Below, piece by piece: positions 43,715 to 51,667 of a stretch of 64,000 bases of DNA. Position 1 is the first letter of the stretch; each line of letters starts with the position of its first letter. The notes under the pieces are model-generated. The model ran no database searches, was not told the DNA's origin, and saw only the letters and a program-made list of their open reading frames with translations. This stretch comes from Propionibacteriaceae bacterium. GTDB taxonomy: Bacteria > Actinomycetota > Actinomycetes > Propionibacteriales > Propionibacteriaceae. Made by a program: the position numbers and the translations under genes. The stretch is from NCBI GenBank assembly GCA_031272505.1, contig JAISTQ010000020.1, forward strand, positions 1 through 64,000, written 5' to 3'.

Positions 43715-44200
43715 TCAGAACGGGGGGGCGTCGTTTCCGGCATTCGCCCACGGATCGACGTCCGCGGCCGGCGGGCCGTAAGACTGCTGCGGGGCGGCTT
43801 GCTGCGGACGGCTGTAGCTGCCGCTGTTCTCGCCGCTGGCGCGCTTCGTCACCTGCGCGGTGGCGTAGCGGAGCGACGGGCCGACCTCGTCGACGTCCAA
43901 TTCCATGGTGGTGCGCTTCTCGCCGTCGCGGGTCTCCCACGAGCGGGAACGCAGCCGACCGGTGACGATCACGCGGGCGCCCTTGGTGAGCGACTCGGCC
44001 ACGTTCTCAGCCGGATTGCGCCAAATCGCGCAGTTCATGTAGATCGTCTCGCCGTCCTTCCACTCGTTCGTCTCGCGAACGTAGGTGCGCGGCGTGGAGG
44101 CAACCGTGAAGTTGGCGACGGGCTGGCCGGAGGGGGTGAACCGCAGCTCCGGATCGGCCGTCAGGTTGCCGATGATGGTGATGTTGGTTTCGCCTGCCAT
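43715..44200 (-). CDS. ssb: Single-stranded DNA-binding protein
   Basis: Essential ssDNA-binding protein of replication and repair. The 161-residue protein has an OB fold ([40 protein letters not shown]), a Ser/Gln/Pro-rich linker and the acidic C-terminal tip NDAPPF that recruits partner proteins. It lies between rpsF and rpsR as usual. Confidence 0.97.
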   Translation of the reverse strand: MAGETNITIIGNLTADPELRFTPSGQPVANFTVASTPRTYVRETNEWKDGETIYMNCAIWRNPAENVAESLTKGARVIVTGRLRSRSWETRDGEKRTTMELDVDEVGPSLRYATAQVTKRASGENSGSYSRPQQAAPQQSYGPPAADVDPWANAGNDAPPF

Positions 44201-44209
44201 TGGTTTCTC

Positions 44210-44500
44210 CTAGCGGGTATCGGGCCGAATGACCTTGGTGCGCAGGATCTGCTCGTTGAGCGTGAACTGGCGATCAAGTTCTTTGATGACGTCCGGCTCA
44301 GCCGTGACGTTGAGGACGATATAGCTGCCCTCCTGCTTCTTTTGGATCGGATAGGCCAGCCGGCGGCGACCCCAGATATCGATGTTGTCCACGACACCTT
44401 TGGCCTTCTTGAAGGCGGCCAACGGCTTGTCGAGGAAAGTTTCCACTTGGCGATCATCCACTTCGGGATCAATGATCACCATGATTTCATAGTTGCGCAT
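44210..44500 (-). CDS. rpsF: 30S ribosomal protein S6
   Basis: Small-subunit protein S6, which pairs with S18. The 96 residues are the family core ([36 protein letters not shown]). The ATG at 44500 is preceded by GGAG at eight bases and a stronger AAGGAGG further upstream that can be sequestered in the leader. First gene of the operon. Confidence 0.97.
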   Translation of the reverse strand: MRNYEIMVIIDPEVDDRQVETFLDKPLAAFKKAKGVVDNIDIWGRRRLAYPIQKKQEGSYIVLNVTAEPDVIKELDRQFTLNEQILRTKVIRPDTR

Positions 44501-44513
44501 ACGCTTAGCTCCA

Positions 44514-44559
44514 CCTCCTTCGGTCTAAGGCGGCTGTGGGCACTTCCCACAGCAGGAGG
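44514..44559 (-). promoter_or_regulatory. rpsF leader structure that can mask the ribosome site
   Basis: Read on the minus strand, CCTCCT (44554-44559) can pair with AGGAGG of the Shine-Dalgarno region (44514-44519), enclosing a perfect GCTGTGGG/CCCACAGC hairpin (44533-44553, loop of five) and an unpaired ACCG segment. This layout resembles the known S6:S18-binding leader that represses rpsF. Match to that motif is by eye only. Confidence 0.5.
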
Positions 44560-44590
44560 GCGTACAGCGGGCCAAAAGGCCCAAGGGGCT

Positions 44591-44619
44591 ACTTTACCCG
44601 CTCCCGCCCCACCACGCAA
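44591..44619 (-). promoter_or_regulatory. Promoter of the rpsF operon
   Basis: On the minus strand TTGCGT (44614-44619), a 17-base spacer and TAAAGT (44591-44596). The predicted leader is about 85 bases, long enough for the hairpins listed separately (also GGGCC-TTTT-GGCCC just downstream of the start point). The rest of 44620-44734 shows nothing else. Confidence 0.65.
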
Positions 44620-44734
44620 ATAGTTGACGTGTGCCAAGCGTACGCCTTCCAAGCCAAAACCTGCCCGGATTACCTCCGAACCCGTCCGCTTGCTTGGCCT
44701 GAGCCGAGAGTCCGTGCTCCAGCACCCACTGCGT

Positions 44735-45235
44735 TCAGCAGCCGAATTTCCACGTCGGCAACTTCTTATCGAAGCTTGATTCGCTCTCAATCCCTTCGGC
44801 CCACAACACTTGGTCAGACCCGATGTCGGTAAGCACACCTGAAACACTTCCGCCCAGTTCTTCCCCAGGATCGCCAGCCTCAATCCAGGAAACCACCAGA
44901 TTGCGGCTGAGATCCGGGCTGGCATCGGAATAATCCACTTGGACGTTCCCTGCAGTTTCAAATAGCGCCACTGACGATGCTGGCTCGCCGACCACTGTGG
45001 CTCTCCAAACTGGTTCAAGCTCATCGACGAAAGTGTCCTCTTGCGCATAGGCCACTTGGATCGAAGCCAGCTTCACTGCGGGACACACATCAACAACCGC
45101 GAGATAATATGCCCCATCTTCTTGGTACACATATCCGCGCGGAGCAGGCTCTCCCATCACCGATGCCCCGTCACATCCACACAACTGGAGCGCCAGCAAT
45201 GCTATCAACACTCTCCACGAGAACCGCCTCAACAC
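44735..45235 (-). CDS. Small hypothetical lipoprotein
   Basis: The 166-residue product starts at the GTG at 45235 with an Arg-rich start, a hydrophobic segment and a lipobox (LCGC), so it should be a secreted lipoprotein. I recognise no domain; the mature part is acidic with two Cys residues (VDVCPAV and a terminal WKFGC). It overlaps the end of the frameshifted gene upstream by seven bases, so the two were one operon. This stretch is clearly lower in GC than its surroundings, which suggests acquisition by transfer. Confidence 0.6.
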   Translation of the reverse strand: MLRRFSWRVLIALLALQLCGCDGASVMGEPAPRGYVYQEDGAYYLAVVDVCPAVKLASIQVAYAQEDTFVDELEPVWRATVVGEPASSVALFETAGNVQVDYSDASPDLSRNLVVSWIEAGDPGEELGGSVSGVLTDIGSDQVLWAEGIESESSFDKKLPTWKFGC

Positions 45236-46117
45236 TTATACCCACCCTTCTTCAGATCAGCCATGATCTCGAAAATGTTACCGCAGCCCGCCTTGCCGCC
45301 AGTTATACCCCGACCGATTCCTTCTGCTGCTAAGTATGCAGGCACCATGCTAAGACCCAGAGTCTTCCACTGCTGAGTGTGTACAAACTCATGATCAAGT
45401 AGGTTGTTTACTGGTGCGCCCAGACTTCGGATCCTTGCTGGCGTAGTAGGTGGTTCCGTATGTCGTACCTCCGCCGTAACCATCCAGCATGGTAAGCCTG
45501 CCTCCCCAACACACCCAGATCGGCCACGATTTTTCATAGCGACATGTTCCTCCTGTGGCAAGAGTAGTTGCCAAGATCCAGTTCCCAAGTCTTACAGCAA
45601 AGTTGTAGTTACTGATTACTGTAATCGTTTTTGCTCCAGCGTAAACGAGTTGAATGGCCCGCGGTAACCAGTCCCACCACGGGTCAGCGGTCACGGGATA
45701 ATGAGTGTTTTCATCCGTTTCAATCACTTGAGTTATACCGTCATCGTCGATTTCGTAGTAAGTGTCGAGCGGGTTACCTTCTGCATCAATTGCCCAAGGA
45801 GCGTTGATCACAGCAATCTGTTGGGACTGCGTGGTTGTTTCAGTAGTTGGGGCGGGAATCCTGCTGATGATGGCATCTTGCTCTGAAGATAAGCTAGTAG
45901 TTCCGTCATAGTCCGATCCCAGAATAGAGTCGACTTGTTCCACGAAACGTTCAGCTTCTTCTTCGCTAACTGTGCTTACTGAAATCTCTGCCATTACTGC
46001 TATCGACCCATCGTGCTGTGGGATAAGTACCGAACTCTCTGGCAAGTCAATATGGAACTCCACTTCTGATGGAGCATCCGCATCTTCGAGCACAGCGGGT
46101 TGTGGGAGGTGGGCCAA
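45229..46117 (-). pseudogene. Secreted HExxH-type protein gene, frameshifted and 5-prime truncated
   Basis: Two frames on the minus strand join into one protein. The first (46117 to about 45420) contains PWAIDAEGNPLDTYYEIDDD and HYPVTADPWWDW, features of secreted actinobacterial proteins of unknown function. It then runs into a stop after SKDPKSG. Removing one G of the GGG run at 45419-45421 restores SKDPKSGAPVNNLLDHEFVH and a C-terminal part with an HEFVH (HExxH, possible zinc site) and GCGNIFEI, ending at 45229. No signal peptide is left: the only available start lies in repeat R2, which probably replaced the original 5-prime end. One sampled 60-base line (45721-45780) is 45 percent GC. A sequencing error at GGG could mimic the frameshift. 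Confidence 0.7.
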
Positions 46118-46128
46118 CAGGCGGGTGG
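46087..46128. repeat. Dispersed repeat R2, copy B (42 bp)
   Basis: Second copy of 19037-19078, same orientation, one mismatch. It covers the present 5-prime end of the frameshifted gene and is separated by only seven bases from R3 copy B. Confidence 0.75.
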
Positions 46129-46135
46129 TGGCGGC

Positions 46136-46209
46136 GTGCTGCGGCGTTCAGATCTGGGTTGTTGTCGTGACATGTCGACAGAAAGTGCAAGAACTCAAAT
46201 CTGAACGGG
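46136..46209 (-). repeat. Dispersed repeat R3, copy B (74 bp)
   Basis: Inverted relative to copy A at 4536-4609, with four mismatches in 74 by hand alignment. Terminal inverted repeats GTTCAGATCTGGGTT and AACTCAAATCTGAAC are kept. Together with R2 it fills the space between the pseudogene and the next gene. Confidence 0.8.
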
Positions 46210-46264
46210 CTGAAGGACGGGGACGGGGATTGGGGCTGGGCGCATGGGATTGGAGGGTGGACGG

Positions 46265-46270
46265 TAGGAT
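46265..46270 (+). promoter_or_regulatory. Leaderless -10 box for the secreted M15-like protein
   Basis: TAGGAT exactly six bases before the GTG at 46277, which favours that GTG over the ATG three bases later. Confidence 0.5.
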
Positions 46271-46276
46271 GGGCGG

Positions 46277-47305
46277 GTGATGTTGAGGCGAGCCGGGCTG
46301 GGGTCGGCGGTGGTGGCATTGTTGCTTTCCGTGGTGGCGGTGGTGCCCGCGCAGGCGGTGATTCCGGACAATCCGCATCCGCCGAAGACGATGTCGGACA
46401 CCGCGGTGGACAAGCATCTGGGGTATCGCAAGCAGACGACTTGTTCGCCGTCGGCGAAGCCGGGGGCGAAGGCGTTGTTGAAGCTGCTCATCGACACCTG
46501 GGGTGGGTCGTCGTCGGGGATCTCGCGCAGTTGCGGGTCCGGGCGGACGAGTGAGCACAAGGAAGGCCGGGCGCTGGATTGGCGCATGAACGTCAAGAAC
46601 AAATCGCAGGCGGCGCGGGTGCAGCAGGCGTTGGAATGGATGACGGCGAACAACGGCGAGGTGGCCTACCGGCTGGGCATCATGTACATCATCTGGGATC
46701 AAAAGATCTGGAGCCTCTACTACGCCGAGATGGGCTGGCGGAAGATGGAGGATCGCGGATCCCCCACCCAGAACCACAAGGACCACGTGCACATCTCGCT
46801 GAGTTGGGACGGCGCGATGAAGGCGACCTCGTGGTGGACCGGGGTGCCGCTGAAGACCGCGCACAATTCATATTGGTGCGGTCGCAAGGGCAAGCCCGCC
46901 TGCCCGAAGACCATCGCCAGATCCGTCGATGACATCTGGCCCACCGAAGAGATGGAAGAGATCGAGCCGCCGGTGTTCAAGCCCTATCCGTCCACCATCC
47001 CGGAGATCTACGGCTCGCCGATCGTGGGTGAGACGCTGGGCGTCGTGCCCGGCATCTGGATGGAGAAGGGCTCGAAGCTGCGCTACCAGTGGTACGTGAC
47101 GGTGAAGAAAGGCCCCGGGCTGCACAACCCGAAGTTCGTCAAGATTGACGGGGCCACCGAGCCGGAGTACACGCTCACCAAGGCGGACGTGGGCAAAGAG
47201 TTCAAAGTGAAGGTGACGGCGATCTCCCCGTCCGGCAAGAAGACGTCGAAGACCACCAACGAGACCACCTGGGCGATCAAGGAAGTCACCGAACCCGCGG
47301 GATAA
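46277..47305 (+). CDS. Secreted M15/LAS-like protein with Ig-like C-terminal domain
   Basis: The 342-residue protein has a signal peptide (residues 1-27, ending VPAQA), a domain like the ARB_07466/VldE-type family of the LAS superfamily, and a C-terminal bacterial Ig-like domain (IYGSPIVGETLGVVPGIW, TLTKADVGKEFKVKVTAIS). Candidate metal ligands are seen in SEHKEGRALDWRM and DHVHISLSWD, the H-x6-D and HxH pattern of LAS peptidases, so peptidoglycan or peptide hydrolysis is possible. The start is GTG 46277 (or ATG 46280). It is exported to the wall or medium. Confidence 0.8.
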   Translation: MMLRRAGLGSAVVALLLSVVAVVPAQAVIPDNPHPPKTMSDTAVDKHLGYRKQTTCSPSAKPGAKALLKLLIDTWGGSSSGISRSCGSGRTSEHKEGRALDWRMNVKNKSQAARVQQALEWMTANNGEVAYRLGIMYIIWDQKIWSLYYAEMGWRKMEDRGSPTQNHKDHVHISLSWDGAMKATSWWTGVPLKTAHNSYWCGRKGKPACPKTIARSVDDIWPTEEMEEIEPPVFKPYPSTIPEIYGSPIVGETLGVVPGIWMEKGSKLRYQWYVTVKKGPGLHNPKFVKIDGATEPEYTLTKADVGKEFKVKVTAISPSGKKTSKTTNETTWAIKEVTEPAG

Positions 47306-47321
47306 CGCTTTCGTTTTTTAG

Positions 47322-47366
47322 TTGAGTCTGGTATTGTCAACTAACGCATGAGTGTGCTAGGCTCAA
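47322..47366. promoter_or_regulatory. HAIR operators (HspR sites) at the dnaK promoter
   Basis: Two sites fit the HspR-associated inverted repeat CTTGAGT-N7-ACTCAAG: TTGAGT-CTGGTAT-TGTCAA (47322-47340, weak right arm) and ATGAGT-GTGCTAG-GCTCAA (47348-47366). They cover the -35 and -10. The repressor gene hspR is the last gene of the operon they control. Confidence 0.8.
47334..47363 (+). promoter_or_regulatory. dnaK promoter
   Basis: TTGTCA (47334-47339), an 18-base spacer and TAGGCT (47358-47363). The same -10 hexamer and operator overlap appear at clpB. Confidence 0.7.
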
Positions 47367-47393
47367 CTAAGCAACTTAACTTTGGAGGTAAAA

Positions 47394-49235
47394 ATGGCAC
47401 GTGCAGTAGGCATCGATCTAGGCACTACAAACTCAGTGGTCGCGGTCTTGGAAGGCGGCGAGCCCACGGTCATCACCAACGCGGAAGGCGCTCGCACCAC
47501 CCCGTCGGTGGTGGCTTTCGCGAAGAACGGCGAGGTCTTGGTCGGCGAGGTCGCCAAGCGCCAGGCGGTGACGAACGTGGATCGCACGATCCGTTCCGTC
47601 AAGCGCCACATGGGCACCAACTGGTCCGTCAAGATTGACGACAAGGAGTACAAGCCGCAACAGATCAGCGCCTTCGTGCTGCAGAAGCTGAAGACGGACG
47701 CGGAGGCGTACCTGGGCGAGCCGATCACCAACGCGGTGATCACCGTCCCGGCCTATTTCTCGGACGCGGAGCGGCAGGCCACCAAGGAGGCGGGCGAGAT
47801 CGCCGGCCTGGTGGTGGATCGCATCATCAACGAGCCGACGGCGGCCGCGCTGGCCTACGGGCTGGACAAGGGCGATTCCGAGCAGACGATCTTGGTCTTC
47901 GACCTCGGTGGCGGCACCTTCGACGTCTCGCTGCTGGAGATTGCGGACGGCGTCTTCGAGGTGAAGGCCACCAACGGCGACAACCGGCTCGGCGGCGACG
48001 ACTGGGATCAGCGGATCGTCGATTGGCTGGTGAAGGAATTCAAGAACAAGTACGGCGTGGATCTCTCCGCCGACAAGATGGCGAAGCAGCGGCTGCAGGA
48101 TGCCGCCGAACGCGCCAAGATCGAGCTTTCCAGCGCGCAGGAGACGGTCATCAACGTGCCGTACATCACCGCCAGCGCCGAGGGCCCGCTGCACCTGGAC
48201 GAGAAGCTCACCCGCGCGGAGTTCCAGCGGATGACGCAAGACCTGCTGGATCGCTGCCGCGCCCCGTTCAACAAGGTGATCGCGGACGCGAACACCTCGG
48301 TGGGCAAGATCGACCATGTGATCCTGGTGGGCGGCTCCACGCGGATGCCCGCCGTCGTCGACCTGGTGAAGGAGCTCACCGGCGGCAAGGAGCCGAACAA
48401 GGGCGTCAACCCGGACGAGGTGGTGGCGCTGGGCGCCTCGCTGCAGGCCGGCGTGCTCAAGGGCGAAGTCAAAGACGTGCTGCTGCTCGACGTCACCCCG
48501 CTTTCGCTGGGCATCGAGACCAAGGGCGGCGTGATGACGAAGATCATCGAGCGCAACACCACCATCCCGACGAAGCGCTCCGAGGTGTTCACCACCGCCG
48601 AGGACAACCAGCCGTCGGTGATGATCCAGGTGTATCAGGGCGAGCGCGATTTCGCCCGCGACAACAAGAGCCTGGGCAACTTCGAGTTGACGGGCCTGAT
48701 GCCCGCCCCGCGCGGCATCCCGCAGATCGAGGTCACCTTCGACATTGACGCCAACGGCATCGTCCACGTCTATGCGAAGGATCTGGCCACCGGCAAGGAG
48801 CAGTCGATGACGGTCACCGGCGGCTCGGCGCTCGGCAAGGAAGACATCGACCGGATGGTCAAGGAGGCGGAGGCGCACGCGGCCGAGGACAAGCAGCGCC
48901 GCGAGGCCGTCGAGCTGCGCAATGAGGCGGACGCGCTGGCGTTCCGCACCGAGAAGCTGCTCGAAGAGCACAAGGACGTCTTGACGGACGACGTGAAGTC
49001 CCCGGTCGAGGAGTCGCTCGCCAAGCTGAAGGAGACGCTCGCGGGTGAGGACAACGACGCGGTGAAGGCCGCGATGGAGGATCTGAACACCAAGGCGGCG
49101 GCGATGGGCCAGGCGGTCTATGCGGCGGCCCAGGCCAAGGCGCAAGCCGAGGGTGACGCCGAGCAGACCCGCACCGAAGCCGATGACGACGGTGTGGTGG
49201 ACGCGGAAATCGTCGACGATGAGGAAGACAAGTGA
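47394..49235 (+). CDS. dnaK: Molecular chaperone DnaK (Hsp70)
   Basis: ATP-driven chaperone binding unfolded proteins. The ATG at 47394, preceded by GGAGG, gives 613 residues; an in-frame TTG 12 bases earlier is not needed. The ATPase domain begins [18 protein letters not shown] and contains [16 protein letters not shown] and [13 protein letters not shown]; the linker [14 protein letters not shown] leads to the substrate-binding domain and a Glu/Lys-rich lid ending in an acidic tail. In mycobacteria DnaK also serves as HspR co-repressor. It is coupled to grpE (GTGA overlap of four bases). Confidence 0.98.
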   Translation: MARAVGIDLGTTNSVVAVLEGGEPTVITNAEGARTTPSVVAFAKNGEVLVGEVAKRQAVTNVDRTIRSVKRHMGTNWSVKIDDKEYKPQQISAFVLQKLKTDAEAYLGEPITNAVITVPAYFSDAERQATKEAGEIAGLVVDRIINEPTAAALAYGLDKGDSEQTILVFDLGGGTFDVSLLEIADGVFEVKATNGDNRLGGDDWDQRIVDWLVKEFKNKYGVDLSADKMAKQRLQDAAERAKIELSSAQETVINVPYITASAEGPLHLDEKLTRAEFQRMTQDLLDRCRAPFNKVIADANTSVGKIDHVILVGGSTRMPAVVDLVKELTGGKEPNKGVNPDEVVALGASLQAGVLKGEVKDVLLLDVTPLSLGIETKGGVMTKIIERNTTIPTKRSEVFTTAEDNQPSVMIQVYQGERDFARDNKSLGNFELTGLMPAPRGIPQIEVTFDIDANGIVHVYAKDLATGKEQSMTVTGGSALGKEDIDRMVKEAEAHAAEDKQRREAVELRNEADALAFRTEKLLEEHKDVLTDDVKSPVEESLAKLKETLAGEDNDAVKAAMEDLNTKAAAMGQAVYAAAQAKAQAEGDAEQTRTEADDDGVVDAEIVDDEEDK

Positions 49236-49732
49236 GCGTAGAGCCAGAAGAGCCCTTCGACGAGGAGACCATCGCTGAGATCAACGAGGCGTTGGAAGGG
49301 GTGACGGAGGACGACCCCGTCACCCTGCTCGCTGAGCGCACCGACGATCTGCAGCGGCTGCAAGCGGAATACGCCAATTACAAGAAGCGCGTGGATCGGG
49401 ATCGGGCGCTGGCGCGGCAGTCTGGAATCGAGGCGGTGGTCGCCGATCTGCTCCCGGTGTTGGATTCGGTGTTCGCGGCCGAAGCGCACGAGGAGCTCAC
49501 CGGCGGTTTCAAGTTGGTTGGCGACGAGTTGTTGAAGCTGGCCGAAAAGCACGGTTTGACGTTCTTCGGCGAGGCGGGCGAGGAGTTCGACCCCACCTTG
49601 CACGAGGCATTGCTGCAAATCCCGTCCGAAGGCGAATCGGACGGTACCGTGCGGATCGCGCAGGTGATGCAACGCGGCGCGAAGTTGGGTGATCGGGTGA
49701 TCCGCCCGGCCCGGGTAGGAGTCAGTGGGTGA
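49232..49732 (+). CDS. grpE: Nucleotide exchange factor GrpE
   Basis: Releases ADP from DnaK. The 166-residue protein has an acidic N-terminus, a long dimerising helix ([25 protein letters not shown] region) and the C-terminal beta-wing ([24 protein letters not shown]). The GTG start overlaps the dnaK stop; its own stop overlaps dnaJ by four bases. Confidence 0.95.
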   Translation: MSVEPEEPFDEETIAEINEALEGVTEDDPVTLLAERTDDLQRLQAEYANYKKRVDRDRALARQSGIEAVVADLLPVLDSVFAAEAHEELTGGFKLVGDELLKLAEKHGLTFFGEAGEEFDPTLHEALLQIPSEGESDGTVRIAQVMQRGAKLGDRVIRPARVGVSG

Positions 49733-50406
49733 GCACGAAAGAATGGTTGGAGAAGGATTACTACGCCACCTTGGGCGTCAGTAAGGATGCGAGTGCGACT
49801 GAGATCAAGAAGGCGTTCCGCAAGCTGGCGCAGCAGTATCACCCGGATTCCCACCCGGACGACAAGGCGGCCGAGGCCAAGTTCAAGGAGATTTCCGAGG
49901 CCTACGCGGTGCTCGGCGACGAAAAGACCCGCAAGGAGTATGACGAGGCCCGTCAGCTTTTCGGCTCCGGCGGGTACCGCTTCACCGCCGGGCCGGGTGG
50001 CGCGGGGCCGGATCTCTCCGACATCCTGGGCGGACGCAACATCTCCGATCTGCTCGGCGGGCTGTTCGGCCAAGGCTTCTCCGGCTTCAACGGCCAGGGC
50101 TACTCCGGCTTCACCACGTCCACGCCGCCGCCCCAGCCAGCGCCGCCGAAGGACACCAAAGCCAAGGTGAAGATCAGCTTCGCGGACGCCGCGCTGGGCA
50201 CCGTCATCAAGGTGCGCACGTCTTCGGGCGCGGAGGTGAAGTTCAAGATTCCGGCGGGCACCCAGAACGGCAAGACCTTCCGCGCCAAGGGCAAGGGCGT
50301 GGGCGGCACCGACTTGCTGATCACCGTCCAGGTGGAGGTGCCCAAACACCTGTCGGATGAGGCGCAGGCCAAACTGCGCGAGTTCGCCGCGTTGGTGGAG
50401 GGCTGA
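49729..50406 (+). CDS. dnaJ: Short DnaJ-family co-chaperone without zinc-finger domain
   Basis: Stimulates DnaK ATPase and delivers substrates. The 225-residue protein has a J domain (about residues 9-75) with the HPD motif in [10 protein letters not shown], a Gly/Phe-rich region (about 82-128) and one C-terminal beta domain (about 143-220: [30 protein letters not shown]). The four CxxCxGxG zinc motifs and one of the two C-terminal domains of classical DnaJ (about 375 residues) are missing, closer to a CbpA-like or trimmed form. It overlaps grpE by four bases and hspR by one. Confidence 0.88.
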   Translation: MSTKEWLEKDYYATLGVSKDASATEIKKAFRKLAQQYHPDSHPDDKAAEAKFKEISEAYAVLGDEKTRKEYDEARQLFGSGGYRFTAGPGGAGPDLSDILGGRNISDLLGGLFGQGFSGFNGQGYSGFTTSTPPPQPAPPKDTKAKVKISFADAALGTVIKVRTSSGAEVKFKIPAGTQNGKTFRAKGKGVGGTDLLITVQVEVPKHLSDEAQAKLREFAALVEG

Positions 50407-50828
50407 TGAGCGGCCATTCCATCGAACGCAACGATCCGGACGTCCCGATCTTCGTGATCGCGGTGGCCGCCGAGCTGGCCGGAATGCATCCGCAGACGCT
50501 GCGCGGCTACGACCGGCTCGGTCTGGTGGTCCCCCGGCGCGCGAAAGGCCGGGGCCGGGGCCGCCGCTACTCGATGCGCGACATCTTCCGCCTCCGCCGC
50601 ATCCAGCAGCTCTCCCAAGACGAGGGGGTGAACCTGGAGGGCATCAAACGCATCCTCTCCCTGGAATCCGAAATGGAGCAAATGCGCCGCCAACTCGTCC
50701 AACTCACCCGAATCATGAACGACCTGCAAGCCGATCCGCACTCCACCCGCGTCTTCACCGCCGCTGCCGCCGGCGAAGTCCACATCGGCCGTCACCGGCC
50801 CCCCACCCGCCGCGAACTCACTCGTTAG
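50406..50828 (+). CDS. hspR: Heat-shock repressor HspR (MerR family)
   Basis: Repressor of the dnaK operon and clpB. The 140-residue protein has a MerR-type winged helix (IAVAAELAGMHPQTLRGYDR, RGRRYSMRDIFRLRRIQQLS) and a short coiled-coil dimerisation segment (ESEMEQMRRQLVQL). The product represses its own operon through the HAIR sites at 47322-47366 and should also bind the clpB site at 52302-52320. The ATG overlaps the dnaJ stop by one base (TGATG). Confidence 0.93.
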   Translation: MSGHSIERNDPDVPIFVIAVAAELAGMHPQTLRGYDRLGLVVPRRAKGRGRGRRYSMRDIFRLRRIQQLSQDEGVNLEGIKRILSLESEMEQMRRQLVQLTRIMNDLQADPHSTRVFTAAAAGEVHIGRHRPPTRRELTR

Positions 50829-50852
50829 CCCCAATGCCCAGGGTACAGCCAT

Positions 50853-50890
50853 CCGGGATTTGCAGAATCAACGGAGGATGAGGGTTGGGC
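50853..50890. repeat. Direct repeat flanking the toxin-antitoxin module, left copy
   Basis: CCGGGATTTGCAG and CGGAGGATGAGGGTT are shared with 51629-51667 (about 33 of 38 positions by eye). The right copy includes the last codons of the LysE gene, so this left copy looks like a duplicate of that gene end. Confidence 0.65.
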
Positions 50891-50906
50891 AAGCAGGCGG
50901 GAGGCG

Positions 50907-51320
50907 TCAGACTTTGACGACTTGCAGCTCGCTGACGCTGGCAAGGACGTCGAAGTCGTCGTCTTGGGTGATTACTGGGATCTTTCGGGCAAGGGCGATG
51001 GCGGCGATCCACATGTCGTTGATGTTTGCTCGACGGCCTGCTTGCGCGACGGCCACCCGCAACTTGGCCCATTGGTGCGTGGCCTGCCGGTCAACGGGCA
51101 GCAACTCCAAACGCATCAATGACTGGTACGTCAACAGCCGTTGGGCGCGAATCTCGACATTGGAAGCCGTGTGTATCCCGGCTTCGATTTCGGCGGCGGT
51201 GATGACCGAGACCAACGAACGCTCCGGAAGACTGGCGGTTTCTAAGCCTCGCCCGCTCTCTTGGGCGATGAACACGCTGGTATCCAGCAGCCCAACCGTG
51301 TATTCGTCGTCAACTACCAT
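50907..51320 (-). CDS. PIN-domain ribonuclease toxin (VapC-like)
   Basis: Toxin of a type II toxin-antitoxin pair, expected to cut RNA. The 137-residue PIN protein keeps the acidic residues: Asp in LLDTSVFIAQE, Glu in TAAEIEAGI, Asp in NINDMWIAAIA and Asp in ITQDDDFDVL. It overlaps the antitoxin gene by seven bases (51314-51320), the standard arrangement. The module lies between hspR and lysE and is flanked by imperfect direct repeats, pointing to insertion as a unit. Confidence 0.9.
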   Translation of the reverse strand: MVVDDEYTVGLLDTSVFIAQESGRGLETASLPERSLVSVITAAEIEAGIHTASNVEIRAQRLLTYQSLMRLELLPVDRQATHQWAKLRVAVAQAGRRANINDMWIAAIALARKIPVITQDDDFDVLASVSELQVVKV

Positions 51321-51568
51321 TCCATCGGCCCCACCGTGTCGCTCGCTTCATCCCCAAGCGCGGCAAGCTCCGCCCGCAAGCCAGCGTCGGCCTGTGGAAT
51401 CGCCAGTACCTCGCTGGGCGTCAAATACGGCTTTAGAAACGACTCCACCGGCTCAAGGCGAGCCACCGGCACTCCATTTGCGGTGAGATAAGCGCTCTCT
51501 CCCTGCCGAATCTTTTCCACGACTGCACTGGTGTTATTGCGTAGCTCGCGCACCGGCACCGTCAACAT
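51314..51568 (-). CDS. Antitoxin, Phd/YefM family
   Basis: Neutralises the PIN toxin and represses the operon. The 84-residue protein has a Phd-type DNA-binding N-terminus (VPVRELRNNTSAVVEKIRQG, LTANGVPVARLEP) and an acidic C-terminal tail that should wrap the toxin. The ATG at 51568 has a TACGCT box six bases upstream, inside a perfect inverted repeat. Confidence 0.88.
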   Translation of the reverse strand: MLTVPVRELRNNTSAVVEKIRQGESAYLTANGVPVARLEPVESFLKPYLTPSEVLAIPQADAGLRAELAALGDEASDTVGPMEW

Positions 51569-51575
51569 GCGACAA

Positions 51576-51595
51576 GCGTAGCACAGTTGCTACGC
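51576..51595. promoter_or_regulatory. Operator of the toxin-antitoxin operon overlapping its -10
   Basis: GCGTAGC (51576-51582), six bases, GCTACGC (51589-51595), a perfect inverted repeat. On the minus strand the arm nearest the gene contributes TACGC of a TACGCT -10 exactly six bases before the antitoxin ATG, so antitoxin binding would occlude the promoter of a leaderless transcript. Confidence 0.65.
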
Positions 51596-51628
51596 CACTA
51601 CCAAAAGACGCATGCCCGTCGATTCCAA

Positions 51629-51667
51629 CCGGTATTTGCAGTCTCAGCGGAGGATGAGGGTTAGGGC
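51629..51667. repeat. Direct repeat flanking the toxin-antitoxin module, right copy
   Basis: Partner of 50853-50890. It spans the stop codon and final codons (Leu-Thr-Leu-Ile-Leu-Arg) of the LysE gene at 51644 plus 15 bases beyond. Confidence 0.65.

Noticed and set aside
45229..45588. Independent small gene with an HEFVH motif
   Set aside because: Its upstream part is out-of-frame sequence of the preceding gene; one-base correction joins it naturally to that gene, so it is called as part of a pseudogene.
47433..49145. 570-codon minus-strand frame opposite dnaK
   Set aside because: Antisense to dnaK, a well-known artefact of this gene in high-GC genomes; not a separate dehydrogenase.
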